From Verrucomicrobiota bacterium (GTDB lineage Bacteria; Verrucomicrobiota; Verrucomicrobiia; Limisphaerales; JACRJZ01), in assembly GCA_016219875.1 (NCBI GenBank), contig JACRJZ010000093.1, positions 1 through 64,000 on the forward strand: 64,000 nucleotides of DNA. Reading direction: 5' to 3'. This document shows positions 1 through 8,131 of this stretch, in pieces. The number at the start of each line of letters is the position of its first letter. The first letter of the stretch is position 1. The notes beneath the pieces were generated by a model. The model was given only the letters and a program-made list of their open reading frames with translations. It was not told the DNA's origin and searched no databases. The position numbers and the translations under genes were made by a program.

Positions 1-339
1 GGTCACGCCGTCCTCGTGGGCGATTTGGCGGGCGAGGGCTTCCTTGCTGATCGGGCTGCGGGCCAGATAGCGGAAGGGGCGTCCGGCTTGTTCGGCACTG
101 GCGTAGGCGGCGGCTTTGATCCGCGCGGTCAGCCCTTGGGCAAACGTGCCGAAGTCTTTGATGAGGATGTGGCAGGCGTTGAGATAGGCTTCCATGACCG
201 TGGGCTGGAAGAGATGGCGCAGCGTGCCGCGCAGACGCAGCCGGTCAAAGCCGGACAAAACGCCGGTCATGGAATCGGAGCATCGGTTTCGAAAAGCCGG
301 CGGGACGCCGGGGACGAGGGCCGTAGTCTGTGAGTTCAT
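1..339 (-). CDS. Partial conserved protein of unknown function, runs off the left edge
   Basis: An open minus-strand frame starts at ATG 337-339 and continues without a stop to base 1, giving 113 codons of the N-terminus. A second in-frame ATG lies at 268-270. The readable part contains FDRLRLRGTLRHLF (about residues 31-44) and a downstream IKDFG motif, and has the codon bias of a real GC-rich gene. I cannot name the family or assign a function. The pattern recalls a multi-copy family seen in Verrucomicrobia and related bacteria, but that is memory, not something shown here. The C-terminus is outside the window. Confidence 0.6.
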   Translation of the reverse strand, partial: MNSQTTALVPGVPPAFRNRCSDSMTGVLSGFDRLRLRGTLRHLFQPTVMEAYLNACHILIKDFGTFAQGLTARIKAAAYASAEQAGRPFRYLARSPISKEALARQIAHEDGVT

Positions 340-454
340 CACCCAAAGTCTGACGCCAACACCCGGCGCTGCGCCACTTTGGTTGCGGCTTGGCCGCGTT
401 ATGCCTTTGCGTCAAGGGCGACTGCTCCGTTTGGGTTCACGCCCTTGCCGCCCC

Positions 455-1189
455 TCACCTCTCCCCCAACACCGCCGCTTCCCGCCCGTACAGCCCGCGG
501 TTGCTTTGGTTGAACTCGAACTTCAAATCGACCTCGAGGTCTTGCAGCGTGAGCAGCTTCCAATGGACGGGGACGAACACGGTCCTGCCGTCGCGGGTCT
601 GCCGCTTGAGTTCGAAGGCCAGCAACAGGTGCAGCGCGTCACGCGTGACTTTGGGATGGGCCGACGGCGAAAAGTAGAACGACCGTTGCGTCGTGCGGGC
701 AGTGGCGGCGCTGTACGTCTTCAGTTCCAGGTAGCAGGCGGGCGCGTTGGTGATGGCGATGTCCGGGTAGCCGGCGGACTGCGCTGCGCCGGTCGTCGTC
801 GCCGGCACTTGCGCGTCGAGGCCCGCCTCGCGCAGCGCGGCCCGCACGAACGGCTCGATGTGGTTGCCCGCTTCGTTGGCGCGCACGGTAGCGAGGCCCT
901 CCCTCTGCGCACGCTCGCCGGCCAGCGTCGCGGCCTGGAGTATCCGGCGCCGCAACTCGACGTGGGCAGCGTTGTTCGTGTCGAAGTCGAGCACGCGATG
1001 GCCGGTGGTGGCGAGCATAACGTCCTTGAACGGCAGCCGCCTGGCGGGCTTGGTCAACTCCGCGAGGGCGTTCGTCGGAACGGTGTTGGTCGGAAGGCTT
1101 GGCTCCGCGGTCCACGCCGATGCGCCAACACCAAGGCCGGCCAAGACGATGGCTGCCCAAACCAGCTTCCGAGCACGTTTCGTTTGCAT
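455..1189 (-). CDS. Secreted protein with a PD-(D/E)XK nuclease-like motif
   Basis: This 244-residue protein begins with a basic n-region and a hydrophobic core (residues 10-26, ending around ASAWTA), so it is probably exported. The body holds NHIEPFV (Glu112), GYPDIAI (Pro142-Asp143) and YLELK (Glu155-x-Lys157). The order Glu, PD, ExK with about 12 residues between D and ExK is the signature spacing of PD-(D/E)XK nucleases. A hydrophobic helix follows (about residues 184-193). It lies 27 bases downstream of the aspartic protease gene on the same strand, so the two may be co-transcribed. An exported nuclease-like fold is unusual. The assignment rests on motif spacing alone, so an unrelated alpha/beta protein is possible. 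Confidence 0.65.
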   Translation of the reverse strand: MQTKRARKLVWAAIVLAGLGVGASAWTAEPSLPTNTVPTNALAELTKPARRLPFKDVMLATTGHRVLDFDTNNAAHVELRRRILQAATLAGERAQREGLATVRANEAGNHIEPFVRAALREAGLDAQVPATTTGAAQSAGYPDIAITNAPACYLELKTYSAATARTTQRSFYFSPSAHPKVTRDALHLLLAFELKRQTRDGRTVFVPVHWKLLTLQDLEVDLKFEFNQSNRGLYGREAAVLGER

Positions 1190-1216
1190 CGCCTCTTGTC
1201 TCCCTTGCTGGCCGAG

Positions 1217-1585
1217 TCACGCGGCGGGCCGCGGCCCGGCGGCGACCAGTTTCCTTAGGTGCGGATCGACGGTCAGGTTCAGTCCCTCCAACGTGCGTGC
1301 GCCCAGCAGCAGCAGGTCGCCCTTCTCGGCAAACACCACTTCATCCACCGTGAAATACTTGTCCACCCGCACGATGGCGAAGCCCACGCTGCGGGTCATG
1401 GTCTGGCCGTTGGCCCTCGTGAAGGCGAGGTCTTTCTTCTCCCGTTGGATGTCCAGCTTGTCGAGCGTGGTCTCCGGCACCCAGGTGTATTCGCTGCCGG
1501 TGTCCACGAGCAGCTTGGGAATCGTGGCAGCCTTGTTCCGCGCCGCGACATTCTCGACTCTGCAGCCTGTGTAAAGCTTACCCAT
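1217..1585 (-). CDS. Retropepsin-like (clan AA) aspartic protease
   Basis: This 122-residue single-lobe protein carries the aspartic protease signature LLVDTGSEY, with the catalytic Asp at residue 28 in Asp-Thr-Gly-Ser. A C-terminal LLLGARTLEGL stretch matches the conserved hydrophobic-Gly flap partner of retropepsins. The length fits bacterial one-lobe clan AA proteases, which act as homodimers. No signal peptide is visible, so a cytoplasmic location is likely. It is first in a short minus-strand pair with the PD-(D/E)XK-like gene. The family is clear; the substrate is unknown. Confidence 0.75.
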   Translation of the reverse strand: MGKLYTGCRVENVAARNKAATIPKLLVDTGSEYTWVPETTLDKLDIQREKKDLAFTRANGQTMTRSVGFAIVRVDKYFTVDEVVFAEKGDLLLLGARTLEGLNLTVDPHLRKLVAAGPRPAA

Positions 1586-1842
1586 GCCTGAACCGTGCCG
1601 TGGTCTGGAGGCGCGGGCAAGTCTTCTTGCGGGAAAGCCGCCGCCTTCGCCGCCCGATTTAACGCTTCAACGCTTCACCCCTTTTACCTGCTCCCCCCGC
1701 TCCTTCCTCATCACCACAATCCTATTCGTGTTCGTCCCCTTGCTCATGTTGTCCACGCCCCAGCAGTGGGCGCTGATGCGCGTCGTGGGACGGTACGTCA
1801 GTGCGCTTTACTCTGAACCCAAGCCGCACTAGGCTCACCTCC

Positions 1843-2124
1843 ATGAAAGTGCTGACATACGACCAGCTGGCGCGGGATTTCCCCGAGGCGTGGGCCGCCA
1901 TTGAATCCTCGGGCGAGGAAGTGGTGGTAACACGCCATCGCCATTCCGTGGCGCGGATCGTGCCTGAGCCGCCGCCCGCCACGGCGCTCGAGGTCTTCGG
2001 CGATTTGCATGGCGTGCTGGGTGAGCAAGGCGGGACGGTGCTGGCGACCTCGCTCGCGAAGGTCAGGAACGGCGGGAAGCGGCAGGGAACTCTCCAAGAG
2101 TTGCGCAATCCGTGGGCTTCCTGA
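1843..2124 (+). CDS. Phd/YefM-type antitoxin of a VapBC-like pair
   Basis: This 93-residue protein starts MKVLTYDQLARDFPEAW and contains VVVTRHRHSVARIVP, the typical Phd/YefM N-terminal DNA-binding fold in which the second strand reads 'vvtr-g-pvA-l-p'. I chose ATG 1843 because the upstream extension (GTG 1801) adds residues outside the family pattern. The last 13 bases overlap the toxin start at 2112, so the two are translationally coupled. The antitoxin should bind and neutralise the PIN toxin and repress the shared promoter. That role is inferred from the family. Confidence 0.8.
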   Translation: MKVLTYDQLARDFPEAWAAIESSGEEVVVTRHRHSVARIVPEPPPATALEVFGDLHGVLGEQGGTVLATSLAKVRNGGKRQGTLQELRNPWAS

Positions 2125-2528
2125 TTGACACCGACATCTGGGTGGCCGTCGAGCGAGGCACCCTGGCTCCGGCGGACATTCACGCCGTCACGGGCACGGA
2201 GCCGGTCTTTCTCTCGCCGGTCAACGTGGCGGAACTCCAAATGGGCATCGAACTGGTCGCGGATGAGGCCACTCGCCGGAAGGCGCTCGCCGCCATGCGC
2301 CGACTGCGCCGCAAACCGCTGCTGCGATTGGATTATGACACAGGCGAAGTCTTTGGGCATCTAGCCGCGCAGTTACGAAAGCAGGGGCGGAGCGAGGAAT
2401 TTCGCATCATGGACCTCTGGCTGGCGGCGCAAGCGGTGCAGCGGAAGTTCAGCTTGCTCACGTTCAACGCCCGGCATTTCAAGGATATTCCGGGACTGAA
2501 AGTCGTGGCCCTGCCGCAGCCGCACTGA
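2112..2528 (+). CDS. vapC: VapC-type PIN-domain ribonuclease toxin
   Basis: This 138-residue protein starts at GTG 2112, overlapping the antitoxin gene. PIN acidic residues are visible: Asp6/Asp8 in FLIDTDIW, Glu41 in NVAELQMG and Asp101 in RIMDLWLAAQA. The C-terminus, LLTFNARHFKDIPGL, is the standard VapC ending. The enzyme is expected to be a Mg-dependent endoribonuclease that cuts tRNA or rRNA when freed from its antitoxin. All catalytic positions appear intact, so the toxin is probably functional. Confidence 0.88.
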   Translation: MGFLIDTDIWVAVERGTLAPADIHAVTGTEPVFLSPVNVAELQMGIELVADEATRRKALAAMRRLRRKPLLRLDYDTGEVFGHLAAQLRKQGRSEEFRIMDLWLAAQAVQRKFSLLTFNARHFKDIPGLKVVALPQPH

Positions 2529-2585
2529 GGTGGAAGGCTTCAGCGAATCGGCTTGAACCAGTGCGTCGGATGGGCGGATGGTGAA

Positions 2586-2601
2586 GCGGCGTGAACGCCG
2601 C
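2586..2601. terminator. GC hairpin between convergent genes
   Basis: The sequence gcggcgtgaacgccgc forms a 6-bp GC stem with a 4-base loop between the vapC stop (2528) and the end of the minus-strand gene at 2611. No T-run follows, so it is at best a weak bidirectional terminator. Confidence 0.4.
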
Positions 2602-2610
2602 GCTCCGCCC

Positions 2611-3321
2611 CTAACATTCCAGCTCGTCTCGGAAGTGGCGCCCAAAGATCTTCTCGAATCGCGCTTGGAATCCGCCGGTTTGTGGTTTGGCCTTGTACCG
2701 ATATATCCTTTGAAGATCCTGTTGGCTGAGTTCGAGGTCGCCTGTCGTTCTGTTCAACCGAGGCTGCAAACGACTCAGCAGGCTCTGGAAGCCGCCTGTG
2801 CCATTCAGTTTCTTCAAGAGAGTGGCTTTTTCTTCTGCGTTCAGTTTGATCGAAATCCAGCGGATGCCGAATCCCGCCTGAACCTTACGCGTAAGTCCGA
2901 GAGCCTCTCGAAGAGATTTCAACCCCACCCCAAATGGCGGGAGTTTTGCCTTAAAACTACCCTTCTCGTTGATCACAATCTCGCCGCCTGAAAACATCAC
3001 AGCCAGTGTCAGGAGAAACGCGCAGCCACAAAAGACGATCTCGATTGGGCTTTGTCGGCTGATGCGTTTGATCTGGAGAATTTCTTGGCCGGCTGCGGGA
3101 TCAAAAAACGTATCGAGGTCGTCGGGGGAGAAACGTGCAAGGCGGCTGCGAAACGATTGGCGTTCATCCTCCGAAGGTGAACGCATCAATTCCCGGTCCT
3201 TTTCTGGAACGATCCGGCTCAAAGCGACATTGGCCCCTTGGAATAGGTAGAGGAAATCTGCGAGTTCTGCTGGGTTGAGGGCTGCGGACTCGTCCCTGAT
3301 CTCTAGCATGATCGTTTGCAT
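2611..3321 (-). CDS. Single-pass membrane protein of unknown function
   Basis: This 236-residue protein has a soluble N-terminal region (about 1-88), one hydrophobic segment of about 20 residues beginning after QSPIEI (near residue 92) and a soluble C-terminal half. The SPIEI motif just before the membrane segment and the KLPPFGVGLKSLREAL stretch after it look like conserved family features, but I do not know a function. Base composition is visibly more AT-rich than the flanks. It is transcribed divergently from the methyltransferase gene with 147 bases between the start codons, so the two probably share a regulatory region and may have arrived together. Confidence 0.7.
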   Translation of the reverse strand: MQTIMLEIRDESAALNPAELADFLYLFQGANVALSRIVPEKDRELMRSPSEDERQSFRSRLARFSPDDLDTFFDPAAGQEILQIKRISRQSPIEIVFCGCAFLLTLAVMFSGGEIVINEKGSFKAKLPPFGVGLKSLREALGLTRKVQAGFGIRWISIKLNAEEKATLLKKLNGTGGFQSLLSRLQPRLNRTTGDLELSQQDLQRIYRYKAKPQTGGFQARFEKIFGRHFRDELEC

Positions 3322-3468
3322 AATGGTGTTCTTGGATTTACGGCGTGCGGTTCTCGCAACGTCAGGAAAAGACTTGCTGGCACCCTAACAATTGTCGAGT
3401 GGATTCTCCAGGTTCGCCAGGTTCTCGCTTGGCACCGGCTCACGAGTCGCGCAACGTATCCGCCGCAA

Positions 3469-4326
3469 ATGAAAGCAAACACCAAAGATTTCCACTACGA
3501 GATCGAGCCGAAGGACTGCGTCGAGGGCATGCGCGCCATGACTGAGCGATCTGTTGATGTTGTGGTGACCTCGCCGCCGTACAACTTGGGGATCAAGTAT
3601 GGAAACTACAATGACACCCGGACTCGCAACGAATACCTCGACTGGTCACGGCAATGGGCACGAGAGGTCAAAACGGTGCTCCGGGAGGAAGGTTCGTTCT
3701 TTCTCAACTTGGGAGGCTGCCCTTCGAATCCCCTAATTCCCCATGAGCTCCTCGTGACCCTGAAGCAGGACGTTGGCTTTGTCCTGCAGAACACTTTTCA
3801 TTGGATCAAGTCGATTACCATTCTCACCAAAGATGGGCAGCAGATTTCAGCAGGTCACTACAAGCCTCTGCACTCACACCGCTTCGTGAACGACTGCCAC
3901 GAATACATTTTCCATTTAACGAAACACGGCAGGACGGAGATTGACCGGTTGAGTCTTGGAGTCCCCTACTCGGATAAATCGAACATTGCGAGGTGGTCCC
4001 ACACAAAAGGGCGGGATTTGAGATGCCGAGGCAACAACTGGTTCATCCCTTACAAAACCATTGTAAACCGGGCAAAAGAACGTCCCCACCCAGCCACCTT
4101 TCCACCCGAATTAGCAGAGAACTGCATCAAGATTCACGGCTGCACACCGGAATCGGTTGTGCTTGATCCTTTTGTCGGAATCGGGCATTCGGCGATTGCT
4201 GCGCGGAAATGTGGAATCCGGAAGTTCTACGGTTTCGATATTGACCCAGACTACGTGAGAATTGCGCGTTCGGCTTGGACTACCGGCACCACAGAAGCTG
4301 GTTGGTTTCCTCTTGCCGACTCATAA
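3469..4326 (+). CDS. Beta-class site-specific DNA methyltransferase
   Basis: This 285-residue enzyme transfers a methyl group from S-adenosylmethionine to adenine-N6 or cytosine-N4 in DNA. Motif IV TSPPYN is at residues 34-39 and motif I DPFVGIGHSAIAA starts at residue 233. Motif IV before motif I is the beta-class order, as in small type II restriction or orphan enzymes. I chose ATG 3469 because the upstream extension is not conserved-looking and the typical 'DC-EGM' start follows. No recognisable restriction endonuclease lies beside it, so it may be an orphan or be partnered with the divergent membrane protein. Its 3' end overlaps the decayed methyltransferase on the other strand by 76 bases. 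Confidence 0.88.
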   Translation: MKANTKDFHYEIEPKDCVEGMRAMTERSVDVVVTSPPYNLGIKYGNYNDTRTRNEYLDWSRQWAREVKTVLREEGSFFLNLGGCPSNPLIPHELLVTLKQDVGFVLQNTFHWIKSITILTKDGQQISAGHYKPLHSHRFVNDCHEYIFHLTKHGRTEIDRLSLGVPYSDKSNIARWSHTKGRDLRCRGNNWFIPYKTIVNRAKERPHPATFPPELAENCIKIHGCTPESVVLDPFVGIGHSAIAARKCGIRKFYGFDIDPDYVRIARSAWTTGTTEAGWFPLADS

Positions 4327-4829
4327 ATTACCCGCGCCCGAACGAGCTGGTGTTCATCTTTTCGCAAACAGGGCCTCCCGCTCGGCGACAGCAGAAGCCG
4401 TCTTGGTGAATTCCTGGCCATGATCAGCACGAGCCGCGGCGTGGTCTCCGCGGCCACGCAGCCCAGCAGCGCGGCTTCGACGGGCGTGGTGCCGCGGCCC
4501 ATGAACGGGTCATAGACCACATCGCCGGGCTGCGTGAGCCGTTCGATGAAGAAGTGCGGGAGCTGGGGCTTGAAGCAGGCGCGGTAGGAGACTTCGTGCA
4601 GGCTGCTGGCTTGGCGCTGCATGGCGGTCCAGAACTCGTTCACGAACGTGGGAACTTCGAGAGGCTGGCCGTCGAACGTGGCGGAGCGGGTGACCATCTG
4701 CCGCGTGTCGGTGCCGAAGTCGCGGAAGGCCAGGAGGTCTTCGATAAAATCAGCGCGTCGCGCGGGCGCGGTTTTCGCCGCGGGCGGCGGGGCTAGGTCC
4801 AACAGCAATTCGAGAAACTCAGCAGACAT
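4251..4829 (-). pseudogene. Truncated DNA methyltransferase (motif I end only)
   Basis: From ATG 4829 the frame reads a good N-terminal region of an amino-methyltransferase, ending in the AdoMet motif DPFMGRGTTPVEAALLG (about residues 105-121). The protein then loses family resemblance after CVAAE, where an acidic 'GND-NPL'-type motif would be expected. A neighbouring frame in 4365-4440 reads a plausible C-terminal tail (EFTKTASAVAEREALFAKR followed by a stop). The catalytic S/N-PPY motif is absent. An internal deletion plus frameshift is the simplest explanation, so I call it a pseudogene. Its tail overlaps the convergent intact methyltransferase gene. Confidence 0.7.
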
Positions 4830-4939
4830 TTTCACACAACGACGAGAGGACAGCATCCGCGCGCGCTTCCGGCAAGGGCGGAAACGGAGAACGTTGAGCT
4901 TCGAGCCTGCAATCCAAACTTCGAGAGGCAAGCTCAAGA

Positions 4940-5035
4940 CCTCGTAGCGGCGAACTGGCGTTTGCCGGAAACCTCAGATTCTCCAGGGAGAATATGGCGG
5001 CGGTCGCCAGACCGCCGCTACGACGCCGCGGTCAC
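4940..5035. repeat. Imperfect inverted repeat, 'GTAGCGGCG' type
   Basis: The left arm begins cctcgtagcggcgaactggcg and the right arm ends cagaccgccgctacgacg. The right arm also contains its own small palindrome (ggcggtcgccagaccgcc). It occupies the gap between the broken methyltransferase and the HEAT gene and resembles the other dispersed palindromic elements in the window. Confidence 0.55.
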
Positions 5036-5085
5036 GCGATCACCGTTGCTTTGGATTTCCCCTCGCGTTGGACGCGAGTGTGAAG

Positions 5086-6513
5086 TCACGCTGGCACGAC
5101 GGAATCCTTCAGCAAATTCCGTTGCACCATCCGCTGCAATTCGTCCGCCGGCTGCCAGTGGAGCGCGCCGAGCGCCTGCGCCGCTGCCACGCAAACCCAG
5201 TAGTCTGGATCCTGCATGGACTGCGCCAGGGCGTTGATCGCGCGGTAGTCGCCCATCCGGCCCAGCGCCTCGGCGGCAGCCTGGCGGATGTCGCGGTCCT
5301 CGTCACCCAGCGCCTCCATGAACGCTTCCGAGGCGGAGCGGCGCTTGTGGTCCTCCGGGTCCGCGAAGCCGCCCAAGGCCGGTTGCACGGGCTTGACGTC
5401 GGCAATGCGCTGCATGGCTTGCGCCGCCGCCTGGCGCACCCAGTAATCCTTGTCGCTGAGCGAGGCTTTCAGTCTCGGCATCGCGCGCTTGGCCGGCTCG
5501 CTTTTCTCCCAGTCCACGTCGATCTGACGCAAGGCCGCGGGCACGGCCGAACGCACGGCGCTCTGCTCATCTTTAAGCATGAGCACGAGCGGTTCGATGG
5601 CGCGAGCGTCGCCAATGTTGCCCAAGGCTTCCACCGCGGCGCGGCGCACGTCGTAGTCTTCGTCTTCCAACATGCCAATCAGACGATCGACGGCGCGCGG
5701 TTCGCGCAGTTTGCCCAACGCCTCGGCGGCGGCGGCGCGCACGTCCCATGAGTCGTCGGTGAGCGCGTCGAGCAGTGGCTCCGTGCTGCGTGGGTTGTTC
5801 AAACGGCTCAAGGCTTCCACCGCCGTCGCGCGGACGTGGTGGTCGCGGTCCTTGATCAACGGGGCGAGCGGCTCGACCACGCGGGCGTCGGCAGTGCGGC
5901 CCAGGGCGTCGATGGCCGCGGTGCGGACGTTGCTGGACGCATCGGCCAGCGCGGCGAGGAGCGGCTTCACGACCCGCGCGTCGCCCATGCGGCCCAGTGC
6001 CTCCACCGCCGCTTGACGCTCGTAGGGCGTGCCGCTCTGGAGCACCAAGGCGAGCGGCTCGATGGCACCCGGCCCCAGCGCGGCAGCGCGCTGGAAATGG
6101 CCTTGGGCCACCGCGCGCTGAATTCGCTGCGCCGTGTCCTGCGGTTCCCAACCCAAGCTCTGCAACGACTCGATGGCGCGTTTGCGAACGGCGGCCGAGG
6201 AATCGCTCAGCGCCTTGACGAGCGCGTCGGTCGCGCGGTCGTCGCCGATGCGGCCCAGGCCGGCGGCAGCCGCTTCACGCACGGAGGGGTCGGCATCGAG
6301 CAACGCGGTGGCCAGGGGGCGCACCACCACGGGATTTCGAAGCTGGGTCAGCGCCTTGACGGCCGCCGCCCGCACCGAGGCGTTCGGGTCCTTGAGCATC
6401 GCCGCCAGCGTGCCCGCCAAGCGCGGCTCCCCCATCGCGCCGAGTTTTTCGACGGCTTGCCGCCGGGTCTCGGCGCTGCGGGACTTGAGCATTTGCAGGG
6501 TCCACCAGAGCAT
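5086..6513 (-). CDS. HEAT-repeat (PBS-lyase type) scaffold protein
   Basis: About 475 residues are built almost wholly of ~31-residue helical repeats of the form 'VR-AA-EALG-iGD-RAv-PL--AL-D'. About a dozen copies are visible, for example VRAAAVKALTQL, VREAAAAGLGRIGD and VRRAAVEALGNIGD. Such proteins are alpha-solenoid scaffolds; some act as bilin lyases, but nothing here indicates that. I chose ATG 6513 because the longer frame to 6681 only translates a palindromic repeat. A short hydrophobic start (MLWWTLQML) is not a convincing signal peptide. Partner unknown. Confidence 0.82.
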   Translation of the reverse strand: MLWWTLQMLKSRSAETRRQAVEKLGAMGEPRLAGTLAAMLKDPNASVRAAAVKALTQLRNPVVVRPLATALLDADPSVREAAAAGLGRIGDDRATDALVKALSDSSAAVRKRAIESLQSLGWEPQDTAQRIQRAVAQGHFQRAAALGPGAIEPLALVLQSGTPYERQAAVEALGRMGDARVVKPLLAALADASSNVRTAAIDALGRTADARVVEPLAPLIKDRDHHVRATAVEALSRLNNPRSTEPLLDALTDDSWDVRAAAAEALGKLREPRAVDRLIGMLEDEDYDVRRAAVEALGNIGDARAIEPLVLMLKDEQSAVRSAVPAALRQIDVDWEKSEPAKRAMPRLKASLSDKDYWVRQAAAQAMQRIADVKPVQPALGGFADPEDHKRRSASEAFMEALGDEDRDIRQAAAEALGRMGDYRAINALAQSMQDPDYWVCVAAAQALGALHWQPADELQRMVQRNLLKDSVVPA

Positions 6514-6637
6514 GGTTGTTGCAGTCGGGCGCGAACTTGAGCTGCCGCGAGAGAAGCACGCTCCGAGGCCGTTGTCGAGTCTGGGCGGACGCCGGAGCCG
6601 TGCGAGTTCAGCACAGGTCCAAAAGCCGAGGGCTGGT

Positions 6638-6716
6638 TCTGCAAGCCCGTAGCAGCCGAGGTAACGAGGCTCAAGCTTCAAAGAAATCAGGGCCTCCGAA
6701 CGCCGGCTGCTACACG
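6638..6716. repeat. Family-1 inverted repeat (GTAGCAGCCGA type)
   Basis: The left arm is 'cccgtagcagccgaggtaac' plus gaggctc (6645-6671) and the right arm is gggcctccgaacgccggctgctacac (6690-6715). The arms are imperfect inverted copies of the family whose consensus is GTAGCAGCCGACGTGAGGAG. It lies just upstream of the HEAT gene. Confidence 0.65.
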
Positions 6717-6771
6717 TTCAAAATTGGCTCACCGCGTCTCGGAGTTCGGCCTGCGTCCGCTCCGCCCTCGG

Positions 6772-8004
6772 CTACCGATCCGCGCCAATGCAGAACAGGT
6801 GTTTGTCGCCGCGGAGAAAGATCTGGCCCCGGCTGAGCGCGGGCGAGGCAAAGGTCTTCTCGCCAATTTCATTCCGCGCGACGAGATCAAAACGGCGGCC
6901 CGGTTTCACAACGTTCATGACGCCGTTGTCATTGAGGAAATAGACCCGGCCACCGGCCGCGACGAGCGACGCGTGGTGTTCCCCCAGGCGCTCGGTCCAG
7001 GCAATCCCGCCGGTGGCCGCGTCGAAGCAATGCGCCACACCGGAGTCTGACACAACGAAGAAGAACTTGCCGGCGCAGATCGGGGACGGCACATAGGCCA
7101 CGCCTTTGGTGGTGCGCCAGACGATCTTGGTTTGGGTGACGTTGCCCGCGCCGTCAGGCCGGATTGCCAGGATGTGGTGATCAGGGAAGCCGCCCGTGAT
7201 GTAGAGCAGTTGCGTGCCGTCACTGAACACCGGCGAGGCCACAAACTGGTCCGTGGGACCGTCGATGATCCAGAGGAGCTTGCCGTCGTGCGGAGCGTAG
7301 CTGGCCACGCACTTGGATCCGGAGAGGACCATTTGCGCGCGTCCCGCCATGGGGCGGATGAGCGGCGTGCAGTAGCTACGGGTCTTGTTGGGCCGCTCGA
7401 TGCGCCAGAGTTCCTTCCCTGTGGCGCGCGCCAACGCGACGATGTAGCCGTCGCCGTCATGGTCGCAGTTCACGATGACTTTGTCTTCGAAGAGAATGGG
7501 CGAACTGCAGAAGCCATGCATGGAGGAGAAGACGCCCGGCCGGCAGGTCCACACGGGCTGGCCGCGGAAATCGTGCGCCGATACCAACACTTCGCGCCGG
7601 TCGAGGAAGGCGGTGAAGACCAGCCGGCCATCGGTGGCGGGCGTGCTGGAGGCGTGGCTGTTGAGGTTGTGCTTTTTCTCCGGCGGTGAAACCAGCACGG
7701 TGCGCTGCCAGAGCATTCGTCCCGTGCCGCGCTCCAGACACAACAGCACCCGCGCTTCCGGCGCGGGCAGGGCGGTGACGGTGAAGACGCGGTCGTCCCA
7801 CACAATGGGCGAGGCGTGGCCGACGCCAGGCAGCGGAGTTTTCCAGACGACGTTGCTGGATTGGCTCCAATACTTGGGAACACTCTGCTCTGCGCTGGTG
7901 CCGTCCAGCCGCGGCCCGCGCCACTGCGGCCAGTTCTCGGCGTGGGCACAGCAGGCGGCCAGCATCAACGCAAGGGAACCGGTGAATCGGTAAAAGCGGA
8001 TCAT
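6772..8004 (-). CDS. Secreted PQQ-like beta-propeller protein
   Basis: This 410-residue protein has a signal peptide (MIRFYRFTGSLALMLAACC, cleavage near AHA-EN) and the family-typical start of the mature chain, ENWPQWRGPRLDGTS. Repeated blades read 'A-Dlr-G--vW' and 'cld--TGr-lW' (for example LERGTGRMLWQR, ARATGKELWRIER, DAATGGIAWTER). It belongs to the outer-membrane-assembly/PQQ-like WD40 superfamily, which is abundant in Verrucomicrobia and Planctomycetes. No evidence shows that it binds PQQ. ATG 8004 is preferred because the longer frame adds sequence ahead of the signal peptide. Confidence 0.85.
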   Translation of the reverse strand: MIRFYRFTGSLALMLAACCAHAENWPQWRGPRLDGTSAEQSVPKYWSQSSNVVWKTPLPGVGHASPIVWDDRVFTVTALPAPEARVLLCLERGTGRMLWQRTVLVSPPEKKHNLNSHASSTPATDGRLVFTAFLDRREVLVSAHDFRGQPVWTCRPGVFSSMHGFCSSPILFEDKVIVNCDHDGDGYIVALARATGKELWRIERPNKTRSYCTPLIRPMAGRAQMVLSGSKCVASYAPHDGKLLWIIDGPTDQFVASPVFSDGTQLLYITGGFPDHHILAIRPDGAGNVTQTKIVWRTTKGVAYVPSPICAGKFFFVVSDSGVAHCFDAATGGIAWTERLGEHHASLVAAGGRVYFLNDNGVMNVVKPGRRFDLVARNEIGEKTFASPALSRGQIFLRGDKHLFCIGADR

Positions 8005-8096
8005 AGGCTTTGTTCGTGGCGGAAGGTGATCGCTGATACGGCTCAAAAAGTCAAAACTCCAGCGCCGCCGCACCGTGGATTCAAGAATCCCTGGAT

Positions 8097-8131
8097 CGTA
8101 GCAGCCGACGTGAGGAGAGTTGGCTGCTACG
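8097..8131. repeat. Short family-1 hairpin
   Basis: gtagcagcc (8098-8106) pairs with ggctgctac (8122-8130) around cgacgtgaggagagt. It is a collapsed copy of the family-1 repeat whose second arm is shortened, in the divergent gap between the propeller gene and the next plus-strand gene. Confidence 0.6.

Noticed and set aside
1667..1747. Short minus-strand frame starting MSKGTNTNRIVVMRKERG
   Set aside because: The peptide looks plausible, but it has only 26 codons, no ribosome-binding site and an in-frame stop shortly upstream. Not enough to call a gene.
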